DNA of 64,000 nucleotides from an uncultured Lachnospiraceae bacterium (GTDB taxonomy: Bacteria > Bacillota > Clostridia > Lachnospirales > Lachnospiraceae), in assembly GCA_910585205.1 (NCBI GenBank), contig CAJUCC010000047.1, positions 41,672-105,671 on the forward strand, given 5' to 3'. Positions 45,655 to 54,090 of this stretch are shown here, one piece after another; the first letter of the stretch is position 1, and the number at the start of each line of letters is the position of its first letter. The notes under the pieces are model-generated. The model saw only the letters and a list, made by a program, of their open reading frames with translations. It was not told the origin of the DNA and searched no databases. The position numbers and the translations under genes were made by a program.

Positions 45655-46768
45655 TTGGTAGAACTGGATCAGATGAAAGCCGAATTACAGGCATATGAAA
45701 CACCATTAGCGGAAGTGAGGGATTCACTTTAACCTTGCTGACAAGGGAAAGCGGATCGAAGAGCTGGAGCGGGAGATGGAAGCCCCCGGCTTCTGGGATG
45801 ACCCGGATTACTCCAACCGCAAAATGAAAGAACTGAAAAATTTAAAGGATACGGTCGAAGTCTGCGAAGCCCTTTCGTCTCAGTATGAGGACATCGAAAC
45901 GCTGATCGAGATGGGGTATGAGGCGCAGGATGCGGAGATTGTGTCAGAGACAAGGCAGGAGCTGGACAACTTTATCGCCAGATTTGAGGAAATCCGCATC
46001 GGTACGCTGCTGTCCGGGGAATATGACAAAAACAGCGCTATCCTGAAGCTGAACGCGGGCGCGGGCGGCACGGAGAGCTGTGACTGGGCCGGTATGCTTT
46101 ACCGCATGTACACGCGATGGGCGGAGAAAAAGGGCTTTGATGTGGAGGTGCTGGATTACCTCGACGGCGAGGAAGCCGGCATCAAATCCGTTACGTTCCA
46201 GATCAACGGCGAAAACGCCTACGGTTATCTGAAATCCGAAAAGGGTGTGCACCGGCTCGTGCGCATTTCGCCGTTTAACGCACAGGGAAAACGGCAGACA
46301 TCCTTTGTATCCCTGGATGTCATGCCGGATATTGAGGAAGATCTGGACATTGTAATCAATGACGATGATCTGCGCATCGACACATATCGAAGCAGCGGCG
46401 CGGGCGGCCAGCATATCAATAAGACTTCTTCGGCCATCCGTATCACCCATCTGCCCACCGGGATTGTCGTGCAGTGTCAGAACGAGCGGAGCCAGCATAT
46501 GAACAAAGACAAGGCGATGCAGATGCTCAAGGCGAAGCTGTATTTGTTAAAGCAGGAGGAGAATGCCCAGAAACTTTCCGGTATCCGCGGAGAGGTTAAG
46601 GAGATCGGATGGGGCAACCAGATCCGCTCTTATGTAATGCAGCCGTATACGATGGTGAAAGATCACCGTATGGGGGCGGAGGTTTCCAATGTGGATGCCG
46701 TACTGGACGGGGCGCTGGATCCGTTTATCAATGCGTACCTGAAATGGATTCAGGCGGGCGATGCGTAA
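45655..46768 (+). CDS. prfB: Peptide chain release factor 2, programmed +1 frameshift
   Basis: Release factor reading UGA/UAA, 370 residues when joined as 45655-45729 plus 45731-46768. The zero frame starts at TTG 45655 after AGGTGA and reads MVELDQMKAELQ to CTT followed by TAA at 45730-45732; shifting +1 after CTT continues NLADKGKRIEELE. RF2 anticodon-like SPF is in RISPFNAQGKR and the catalytic GGQ in GAGGQHINKTSS. In most bacteria the frameshift stop is TGA, which only RF2 reads; here it is TAA. An upstream AGGG gives the usual Shine-Dalgarno-like stimulator. Annotation from 45776 misses the N-terminus. Confidence 0.93.
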
Positions 46769-47074
46769 TAAGAGACCGGCAGATGATATGCCGCCGGCAA
46801 AACAGAAATAAATGAGCGATGAACATTTGGCAGACAGGGCAGGACGTTTTCGTTTCTGCCCTGTATCTGTTATGGACACAAGGGATTCCTCCGTGTGCGG
46901 CGGGGGAAATTTTCCTTTACAAATACCGGACGCTATAGTATAATCCAATCATCGGCACAGGTGTGCCGGGATCTTAGATTCATTTCTTTTTTATATCATT
47001 ATTCTATTATTTTTCCAGTTACAATTTTTTAAAAATTCCCGGGAAGAGACAAGACAAAGGCAGGAGGTTTTTAT
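46769..47074 (+). other. Intergenic region between prfB and the surface protein
   Basis: 306 bases with no gene. It holds a 9-base stem (ACAGGGCAG 46834-46842 with CTGCCCTGT 46856-46864) that may close the secA-prfB transcript although it lacks a T-run, then the promoter at 46916-46944 and an AT-rich 5' leader. Confidence 0.6.
46916..46944 (+). promoter_or_regulatory. Sigma-A promoter of the surface protein gene
   Basis: TTTACA (46916-46921), a 17-base spacer and TATAAT (46939-46944); a leader of about 120 bases follows. Confidence 0.7.
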
Positions 47075-50000
47075 TTGAAAAACAAAATAGCGTATCGGAT
47101 TGGTGTGGTCATTCTGGCCCTTTCTTTTCTGCACCCTTTTCCCGGGACAATCGTGCGTGCGTCACACCCGGACGTGCATGCCGCTGCAGACGACGATAGG
47201 AAGCAGGAGGAGGAACGGCCGGCGCCGGACAGGGACACAGAAACAGCGCCGGAAGAGGCGAAGCCGGACAAAAGTACGGGGACAGAGCCGGAAGAGGCGA
47301 AGCCGGACAAAAGCACGGAGACAGCGCCGGAAGAGGCGAAGCCGGACAAGACCACGGAGGCAGAGGCGGAAGAGGCGAAGCCGGACAAAACCACGGAGGC
47401 AGAGCCGGAAGGGCCGGCATCGGACAGGGACACAGAGGCGGAGGCGGAAGAGGCGAAGCCGGACAAAGACGCAGAGGCAGGGCCGGAAACGGAGGGCAGT
47501 GCGGAAACGGAATCCGTCCGTCCGCATTCGGATGAAGCCGCGGAACAAAAAACGGATCGGCCGGCGGAAGAAGGCAGCATAGAAGCGACTGCGGATCAGG
47601 AGGAGCATGCCGATACCGATTCCGTTATCGTGTCATTTTACGGCATGAAAAAAGACAATGAGTACTTTCTGCTGGAAAAACGGAAGGCGGACAATACCGG
47701 GCGCACAGCGTTTCCGGCGGCGCCGAAGGCGCCGGGATTTCGGTTTGCCGGATGGGAGACGGCGGATTTCCGGCGCGTAAAAGAGACGGATTCGTTTGCG
47801 GAAAGCGTCAGTCTCTATGCGGTGTTCGTACCGCAGGAGGGGACGGCTTTTGCGGCTATGACAAGGGCCGGCAGTCTGGGAATTTCCGCGTCCGGCCCGC
47901 AGGCCGGACAGGAGAACCGCTATGAATATGGCGGCGGCAGAGTGAACTGGAGCGTGCCCGCTACCGGTTATTATGATCTGTACTGTTACGGCGCGCAGGG
48001 CGGCACGGGGTATGCCGAAAACGGTACGTCTTCCGCCGCCGCCGCTGCAGGCGGAAAGGGGGATGCCGTGGGTTCCCGGGTTTTACTGAAAAAGGGCACG
48101 GTGCTTACCATATGCGCAGGGCAGATGCCGGGTCTGAGCACCATTCATCTCGGGGAAGGGGACAGCGGCGGACAGAGCTGGTCGGGCGGACCGTATGCGT
48201 CTGTGGACGGGTATGAGACATTTCTGAAAGAGTGGTCACATGCCGGGGACCGCACGAACGGGGAATGCTTCCGTTACCGGGGGTATCCCGACGGCAGCTA
48301 TGGCGGCAAAGAGGCGGCGTTTTGCGATAATACGGGCGACCATTCCGGCGGCGCGGCGGGCGGCGGCGGTGGCGGCAGCTCCAGCATCACCTGTAACGGG
48401 GCAAAGATCATATCCGCCGCCGGCGGAAACGGCGGCACGGCGTCTTACAAAACGCATGATTTTGCGGGGACGGCGAATGGCGGAAGCGGCGGCGGTTTTA
48501 CGGGGCTGCGGAATGCGGCGGGACTTGTGTGGCAGACCGACCGACTGCATGTGCAGACGGCGGGCGCCAACAGCGGAAACGGTTACGTGCGGATTCGTGT
48601 GGCGGATATTTCGCCGATTGTCACCATAACGGCATCGACGGCGGAATGGACGAGAGAAGATGTGATCCTGACGGCAGAAATCGAAAGTCCGGGACAGGGA
48701 CTGCCGGATACCTGTATATCGTGGGAACAGGACGGGAACGGCGACGCCGTCTGGACGGACAATCTGACCCGTGCGGTATCTCAAAACGGGACATACACGT
48801 GCCGGGTAAGGGACACGGCCGGCAATATCGGGGAGGCGTCCCTGACAGTGGAAAATATGGACAGGCTGAAACCGTCCGGAGAGATTCGCTTATCGACGGC
48901 GGAATGGACAACGGAGGACGTCACACTGGAAATTTTCGGAGAGGATGCGGCGGAAACCGACAGTTTCGGCATGTCGGGGATGGAAGACAACGCCTTTTTA
49001 TGGGGACGTCAATATGCGTCCGGGGAGATTATATGGGAACAGGAAGAAAAAGGCGGAGTGCCCGGTGACAGCGCGACCGATTTCGCCGGGCAGGCGTTAT
49101 GGACGGCGCGGACGGAATATCCGGTGAAAGAGAACGGGACGTATCTGTGCCGGATTCGGGACCGGGCGGGCAACATCGGAGAAATATCGTGCCGGGTGAC
49201 GGGCATCGACCGCACGGCGCCGTCGGTCATATACCGCAGGGAACAGGCATGGTATGAAGGCAGTTGTGAGGTGAGGCTGGAAGGGACGGATCTGCAGCCG
49301 GACGGGACACCGGGGTGCGGATTGGCCGATAAACCGTATTCGGCGGACGGCGTTACGTATACAGACGATCCCGGTCTGACGATTACAAAAGAAGGACCCG
49401 TCACCGTTTGGGTAAAAGACAGACTGGGGAATGCGAGAAAGGTGACGTTTTCTTTCTTTTATGACAGGCGGGAGCCGGAAAGCGGCGAAAAGGCAGACAA
49501 TGACGGGGAAACGGGCGGGGACGGAGGCGGCGGCAGGGGCTTGCCTGCGCCGCAGCCGTCCGATCTGCAGCCGCTGATTCCGACGCCGGCAGCGCATGCG
49601 GAACGGATTTCCCTTCCATATCCGTCGGCGCTGTTCCGGCCGGGGAGCGGGCAGGAGCCTGCGCCTGCGGAGACAAAAGTTCAGGAACCGTCCATTCCGG
49701 CCCCGACAGAAGATCCCGCCGCGCCGCGGCGGGACGCGGTTAAGCTGCCGGTGAACGAGAAACAGAAAGAAGAAATATACCGTCCTGCGGTGATGGATGA
49801 AGAGACGCCGCCCGTGCGGGAATGGACCTGGAAAAAACTGGCGAAGTATTCCGCCTGGCTGGCAGCGGCGCTGTGCGGTCTGCTCTGGCTTTTGTTTTGC
49901 CTGCTCTTTGAACATGTCACCGTTTACCGCCGGGATGAAAACGGAACATATCGGGAGATTGGACGATGCGCCATACATCGGAAAAAGGACTATAAGCAGA

Positions 50001-50188
50001 TCAATCTGCTCCGGCTGATGAAACCGGAGGAAAACAGGGACCACAAAGTGGCTTTTTCGCGGCTTTTTGTGCTGTTGCACAGAAAGGAAAAGGTACTGCT
50101 GCGTACGTTTCACGGTGTGGAATTGCGGAATATCGAAAAAGAAATAGAAATATTGTCTTGCAATTTTGAAAATGATGTGCTAAGATAG
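47075..50188 (+). CDS. Large repeat-containing cell-surface protein
   Basis: Protein of 1037 residues with a TTG start seven bases after AGGAGG. In order: signal peptide (about 1-30); an acidic region with six to seven 13-residue repeats (EEAKPDK core, about 48-140); a short fold ending in SLYAVF like InlB/Flg_new modules (~190-258); a glycine-rich domain (~287-510; YGAQGGTGYAENG, GGGGGGSSS) like those of sugar-binding surface proteins; Ig-like repeats starting STAEW (~521 and ~607) and a third copy; a Pro-rich stretch; one transmembrane helix near 925-947; and a cytoplasmic tail of about 90 residues. It has no LPXTG anchor. Function is unknown, probably adhesion or sensing. Confidence 0.85.
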   Translation: MKNKIAYRIGVVILALSFLHPFPGTIVRASHPDVHAAADDDRKQEEERPAPDRDTETAPEEAKPDKSTGTEPEEAKPDKSTETAPEEAKPDKTTEAEAEEAKPDKTTEAEPEGPASDRDTEAEAEEAKPDKDAEAGPETEGSAETESVRPHSDEAAEQKTDRPAEEGSIEATADQEEHADTDSVIVSFYGMKKDNEYFLLEKRKADNTGRTAFPAAPKAPGFRFAGWETADFRRVKETDSFAESVSLYAVFVPQEGTAFAAMTRAGSLGISASGPQAGQENRYEYGGGRVNWSVPATGYYDLYCYGAQGGTGYAENGTSSAAAAAGGKGDAVGSRVLLKKGTVLTICAGQMPGLSTIHLGEGDSGGQSWSGGPYASVDGYETFLKEWSHAGDRTNGECFRYRGYPDGSYGGKEAAFCDNTGDHSGGAAGGGGGGSSSITCNGAKIISAAGGNGGTASYKTHDFAGTANGGSGGGFTGLRNAAGLVWQTDRLHVQTAGANSGNGYVRIRVADISPIVTITASTAEWTREDVILTAEIESPGQGLPDTCISWEQDGNGDAVWTDNLTRAVSQNGTYTCRVRDTAGNIGEASLTVENMDRLKPSGEIRLSTAEWTTEDVTLEIFGEDAAETDSFGMSGMEDNAFLWGRQYASGEIIWEQEEKGGVPGDSATDFAGQALWTARTEYPVKENGTYLCRIRDRAGNIGEISCRVTGIDRTAPSVIYRREQAWYEGSCEVRLEGTDLQPDGTPGCGLADKPYSADGVTYTDDPGLTITKEGPVTVWVKDRLGNARKVTFSFFYDRREPESGEKADNDGETGGDGGGGRGLPAPQPSDLQPLIPTPAAHAERISLPYPSALFRPGSGQEPAPAETKVQEPSIPAPTEDPAAPRRDAVKLPVNEKQKEEIYRPAVMDEETPPVREWTWKKLAKYSAWLAAALCGLLWLLFCLLFEHVTVYRRDENGTYREIGRCAIHRKKDYKQINLLRLMKPEENRDHKVAFSRLFVLLHRKEKVLLRTFHGVELRNIEKEIEILSCNFENDVLR
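47215..47490 (+). repeat. Tandem 39-base coding repeats
   Basis: About six to seven units of 13 residues, each with EEAKPDK or a variant and a Thr/Glu/Ala-rich end. Units near 47245, 47284, 47323 and 47362 are nearly identical in DNA, so copy number may vary between strains. Confidence 0.8.
50158..50186 (+). promoter_or_regulatory. Sigma-A promoter of the T-box-aspS-gatCAB operon
   Basis: TTGCAA (50158-50163), a 17-base spacer ending in TGC, and TAAGAT (50181-50186), overlapping the end of the surface protein gene. Confidence 0.65.
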
Positions 50189-50204
50189 CAGACAAAGAAA
50201 AATG

Positions 50205-50490
50205 CGATGAAGGAGACTCTTCTTGCGGAAAACGACAGGAATGCAGCGTCACCGACTGAGAGCGCTGCTTGTGGGAAACAGGAAAGGGAACACTCCGGAG
50301 CAGATGTCCTGAACAGGGAAAACCGTATGGAATTCCAGTAGGGAGATTCGTCGGCACTCGTTACGTGCGAAAAGAGGGTAAGGCGGTGATACATTTTGCT
50401 GGAAATGTCGGCTTACCAATACGGGTGGCACCGCGGGTCACAATGATTTCCCGTCCCGGAATACAGAAATGTATTCCGGGGCTTTTTTAT
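50205..50490 (+). promoter_or_regulatory. T-box riboswitch with GAAC specifier
   Basis: tRNA-sensing leader of aspS-gatCAB. The T-box core GGGTGGCACCGCGG is at 50423-50436. In stem I, CAGGA pairs with TCCTG and TGCGG with CCGTA, leaving an internal loop whose 3' strand begins GAAC (50311-50314). This reads as AAC (Asn) or, shifted by one, GAA (Glu). Uncharged tRNA would base-pair its acceptor end with the T-box core, blocking the terminator at 50455-50490. Confidence 0.9.
50455..50490 (+). terminator. Terminator of the T-box leader
   Basis: CCCGGAATAC pairs with GTATTCCGGG around AGAAAT, then six T (50483-50488). It is alternative to the T-box antiterminator. Confidence 0.9.
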
Positions 50491-50549
50491 TTTCAGGAAA
50501 CTGCGCCCCGGAAAGCAAAAAAGCGCATTTTGCGGAGAGGAGAGAGATT

Positions 50550-52301
50550 ATGAAAACAGAACACAGATACAGAACCGTGACCGTTGGGGAGATACAGGAA
50601 GCGGATATTGGAAAGACGGTGAAGGCTGCAGGGTGGGTGGAAAACATCCGGGATCACGGCGGAGTTTCCTTTATCGATCTGCGGGATATGTACGGCGTAC
50701 TGCAGGTGGTGCTGCGGGATGCCGGGCTGCTGAAGGGCATCACCAGGGAAAACTGCATTTCCGTGGAGGGCGTAATCGAAAAACGGGACGAGGAGACATA
50801 TAATCCGAAAATACCGACGGGGACGATTGAGCTGGAAGCCCGGACAATAACCGTGTTGGGGAAGGTATATCAGCAGCTTCCGTTTGATATTATGACTTCC
50901 CGGGAGACGCGGGAGGATATACGACTGAAATACCGCTATCTGGATTTGCGGAATGCAAAAGTAAAAGAAAATATTATGTTTCGTTCCCGGGTTATCGCCT
51001 TTTTGCGGCAGAAAATGACGGAACTGGGGTTTCTGGAAATCCAGACGCCGATTCTGTGTGCGTCTTCGCCGGAAGGCGCGCGTGACTATATCGTGCCGTC
51101 GAGGAAGTGGAAGGGAAAATTTTACGCCCTGCCACAGGCGCCGCAGCAGTATAAACAGCTTTTAATGGTATCGGGATTTGACCGATATTTTCAGATCGCA
51201 CCCTGTTTCCGGGATGAGGATGCAAGGGCGGATCGTTCCCCGGGAGAATTTTACCAGCTCGATTTTGAGATGAGCTTTGCCACGCAGGAAGATGTCTTCC
51301 GGGTGGGTGAGGAAGTGCTGACGGCGGTTTTCAATCGCTTTGCGCCGGAGGGCGCCGCGGTGACGCAGGCGCCGTATCCGGTGTTCAGTTATCGGCAGGC
51401 AATGCTGGAATTCGGCACGGATAAACCGGATTTGCGCAATCCGCTGCGGATTCTGGATGTCACGGAATTTTTCCAGAAATGCACCTTCCGGCCGTTTCTG
51501 CAAAAGACTGTGCGTGCGATCCGGGTGCATGCAGAGATGTCCAGGGGATTCCACGAAAAACTGTTGGAATTTGCACAGTCACTCGGTATGGGCGGCCTCG
51601 GCTATCTGGAAGTGGGGACGGACATGTCTTACCGGGGTCCGATCGATAAGTTTATTCCCGCGGAATATAAAGAAGAGCTGGCGCAGACGACGGGACTTGG
51701 CGCCGGGGATACGATTTTCCTGATTGCGGACAGACAGGAGCGGGCAAATTATTATGCGGGACAGCTGCGAAACGAGCTGGGCAGGCGGCTGGGACTGCTG
51801 GAAAAGAACGCATTTCGGTTTTGCTATGTGAATGATTTTCCCATGTACGAGCGTGACCCGGAGACAAAGCAGCTCACGTTTACGCACAATCCCTTTTCCA
51901 TGCCGCAGGGCGGCCTGAAGGCACTGGAGGAGCAGGATCCGCTGTCCATTCTGGCCTGGCAGTATGATATTGTCTGTAACGGGGTGGAGCTTTCCTCGGG
52001 GGCGGTGCGCAATCACGATATTGACATTATGGTGCGGGCGTTTGCGCTGGCAGGCTATGACGAGGAGACATTAAAACGGAAATTCGGCGCCCTGTATCAG
52101 GCGTTTCAGTTCGGCGCGCCGCCGCATGCGGGTATGGCGCCGGGCATCGACCGGATGCTGATGCTGCTGAAGGGTGAGCAAAATATCCGGGAAGTGATCG
52201 CTTTCCCGATGAACGGCAACGCACAGGACCTGATGTGCGGCGCGCCGGGTGAAGTGACGGAACAGCAGCTTCGGGAGGCGCATATCAAAGTGAGAGCGTG
52301 A
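50550..52301 (+). CDS. aspS: Aspartyl-tRNA synthetase, probably non-discriminating
   Basis: Class II synthetase of 583 residues, bacterial type with an insertion domain. OB-fold anticodon domain at the N-terminus (VKAAGWVENIRDHGGVSFIDLRDMYG), motif 2 region RDEDARADRSPGEFYQLDFEMSF, and motif 3 GMAPGIDRMLMLL. Bacterial AspRS usually reads RADRQPEFTQ in motif 2, so SPGEFYQ carries one extra residue. Operon with gatCAB suggests that it also charges tRNA-Asn with Asp, which GatCAB then amidates; this is inferred. Start 50550 follows GGAGAGGAGAGAGATT; the frame from 50469 runs through the T-box terminator. Confidence 0.94.
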   Translation: MKTEHRYRTVTVGEIQEADIGKTVKAAGWVENIRDHGGVSFIDLRDMYGVLQVVLRDAGLLKGITRENCISVEGVIEKRDEETYNPKIPTGTIELEARTITVLGKVYQQLPFDIMTSRETREDIRLKYRYLDLRNAKVKENIMFRSRVIAFLRQKMTELGFLEIQTPILCASSPEGARDYIVPSRKWKGKFYALPQAPQQYKQLLMVSGFDRYFQIAPCFRDEDARADRSPGEFYQLDFEMSFATQEDVFRVGEEVLTAVFNRFAPEGAAVTQAPYPVFSYRQAMLEFGTDKPDLRNPLRILDVTEFFQKCTFRPFLQKTVRAIRVHAEMSRGFHEKLLEFAQSLGMGGLGYLEVGTDMSYRGPIDKFIPAEYKEELAQTTGLGAGDTIFLIADRQERANYYAGQLRNELGRRLGLLEKNAFRFCYVNDFPMYERDPETKQLTFTHNPFSMPQGGLKALEEQDPLSILAWQYDIVCNGVELSSGAVRNHDIDIMVRAFALAGYDEETLKRKFGALYQAFQFGAPPHAGMAPGIDRMLMLLKGEQNIREVIAFPMNGNAQDLMCGAPGEVTEQQLREAHIKVRA

Positions 52302-52318
52302 CGGAAGGAGAACGAGAC

Positions 52319-52615
52319 ATGAGTGTGAACAGGATTACGGATGAGACAATCGAATACATCGGCATTCTGGCGAAACTTGCCCTGTCCGATGCGCAGAAGG
52401 AGCAGGCAAAAGAGGATATGGGGCGTATGCTGGACTATATCGACAAGCTGAATGAGCTGGATACCGGGGATGCGGCGCCGCTGTCCCATGTATCGGCGCC
52501 GGAAAATGTATTTCGCGAAGATGCAGTGACAAACGGCGACGAGCGGGATGCGCTGCTGGCCAATGCACCGGGGGAAAAGGACGGCATGTATGTGGTACCC
52601 CGTACCTTTGCATAG
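52319..52615 (+). CDS. gatC: Asp/Glu-tRNA amidotransferase subunit C
   Basis: Small subunit of 98 residues that stabilises GatA and GatB. Typical motifs: ITDETIEYIGILAKLALSD and ERDALLANAPGEKDGMYVVPR, the C-terminal V-P-x block. ATG at 52319 follows AAGGAGAACGAGAC; GTG at 52298 is less likely. It lies 17 bases after aspS and 11 before gatA. Confidence 0.95.
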   Translation: MSVNRITDETIEYIGILAKLALSDAQKEQAKEDMGRMLDYIDKLNELDTGDAAPLSHVSAPENVFREDAVTNGDERDALLANAPGEKDGMYVVPRTFA

Positions 52616-52626
52616 AGGAGGTTTGT

Positions 52627-54090
52627 ATGAGACCAATGGATATGACGGCCGTGGAACTTGGAACGGCCATCCGGGAGAGAGAAATAACCGCGCCGGAGGC
52701 GCTGCAGGCAGTGTTTGCAGAGATTGACCGGAAAGAGGAACGGCTGCACTGTTATATCACGCTGGACCGGGAAGGAGCAGTGCGGCGGGCGGAAGCGGTA
52801 CAGAAAAAGATCGATGCGGGGGAGCTGACAGGGCCATTGGCAGGTGTACCGCTGGCCGTGAAAGACAATCTGTGTACAGCGGGGATGTTGACAACGTGTG
52901 CCTCGCGGATTCTGGGAAATTTCGTCCCGTCATACACGGCGGAGGCGGTCAGAAGGCTGGAAGAAGGCGGTATGGTTTTGATCGGGAAGACGAATATGGA
53001 TGAGTTTGCCATGGGATCGACGACGGAAACGTCCGCGTACGGGCCGACGGGGAATCCGTGGAATGCGGCGCATGTGCCGGGCGGTTCCTCGGGCGGCTCG
53101 GCGGCGGCGGTGGCGGCGGGCGAATGTTTTCTGGCGCTTGGATCGGATACCGGCGGCTCTGTCCGCCAGCCGGCTTCCTTTTGCGGGGTGGTGGGGATGA
53201 AGCCTACGTACGGCAGTATATCCCGGTATGGGCTGATCGCCTATGGGTCTTCGCTCGATCAGATCGGACCGCTGTGCAGGGATGTCAGAGACTGCGCCGC
53301 CGTGCTGGAGCAGATTGTCTGCCATGATACAAAGGATGCCACGTCCGTGAAACGGAATGATACGGATTTTACGGCGGCGCTTGCGGAGGGAATCGCAGGC
53401 ATGCGCATTGGCATTCCGCGGGACTATATGACGGAAGGGCTGTGCGAAGAAGTGCGGGAGCCTGTCCTGGCGGCGGCGGAAGTACTGCGTGAAAAGGGAG
53501 CGTCGGTGGAACCGTTTGATCTGGGACTTGTGGAATATGCCGTCCCGGCCTATTATACGATCGCTGCGGCGGAAGCCAGTTCCAATCTCGAGCGCTTCGA
53601 CGGGGTAAAATACGGGTATCGGGCCGGGGACTGTACGGGACTGCATGAAATGTATCGAAAAACCCGCTCCGAAGGGTTCGGGGAAGAAGTAAAACGCCGG
53701 ATTATGCTTGGCTCTTTTGTACTGAGTTCGGGATACTATGACGCCTATTATTTAAAGGCGCTGCGGGTCAGGACCCTTATCAGAGAGGCGTTTGACGAAG
53801 CATTTGCTTCCTATGATATAATATTGGCGCCGGCGGCGCCCACGACGGCGCCGATGCGCGGAAAAAGTCTGCAGGATCCGATTCGGATGTATCTGGGCGA
53901 TATTTATACGATTTCCGCTAATCTCGCCGGGCTGCCGGGTATTTCCGTGCCGTGCGGCAGAGACGGGAAGGGACTGCCGGTGGGAATGCAGCTGATCGGC
54001 GACCGCTTTTCGGAAAAGAAACTGCTGCGCGCCGCGTATGCCTATGAGAGCGCCCGCGGCGCATTCGGAATCTGTGAGGAGGTGAGATAG
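52627..54090 (+). CDS. gatA: Asp/Glu-tRNA amidotransferase subunit A
   Basis: Glutaminase subunit of 487 residues, amidase-signature family; it frees ammonia from glutamine for GatB. The Ser-cisSer-Lys triad is visible: Lys in AVKDN, cis-Ser in PGGSSGGSAAA and the nucleophile Ser in GSDTGGSVRQP. RBS AGAGGAGGTTTGT. The gene ends directly against the gatB start. Confidence 0.97.
   Translation: MRPMDMTAVELGTAIREREITAPEALQAVFAEIDRKEERLHCYITLDREGAVRRAEAVQKKIDAGELTGPLAGVPLAVKDNLCTAGMLTTCASRILGNFVPSYTAEAVRRLEEGGMVLIGKTNMDEFAMGSTTETSAYGPTGNPWNAAHVPGGSSGGSAAAVAAGECFLALGSDTGGSVRQPASFCGVVGMKPTYGSISRYGLIAYGSSLDQIGPLCRDVRDCAAVLEQIVCHDTKDATSVKRNDTDFTAALAEGIAGMRIGIPRDYMTEGLCEEVREPVLAAAEVLREKGASVEPFDLGLVEYAVPAYYTIAAAEASSNLERFDGVKYGYRAGDCTGLHEMYRKTRSEGFGEEVKRRIMLGSFVLSSGYYDAYYLKALRVRTLIREAFDEAFASYDIILAPAAPTTAPMRGKSLQDPIRMYLGDIYTISANLAGLPGISVPCGRDGKGLPVGMQLIGDRFSEKKLLRAAYAYESARGAFGICEEVR

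Noticed and set aside
45776..46768. prfB starting at ATG 45776
   Set aside because: Misses the N-terminal domain; the frameshift reading from TTG 45655 restores a full RF2.
47215..47490. CRISPR-like repeat array
   Set aside because: Repeats are contiguous, in frame and coding, with no spacers or cas genes.
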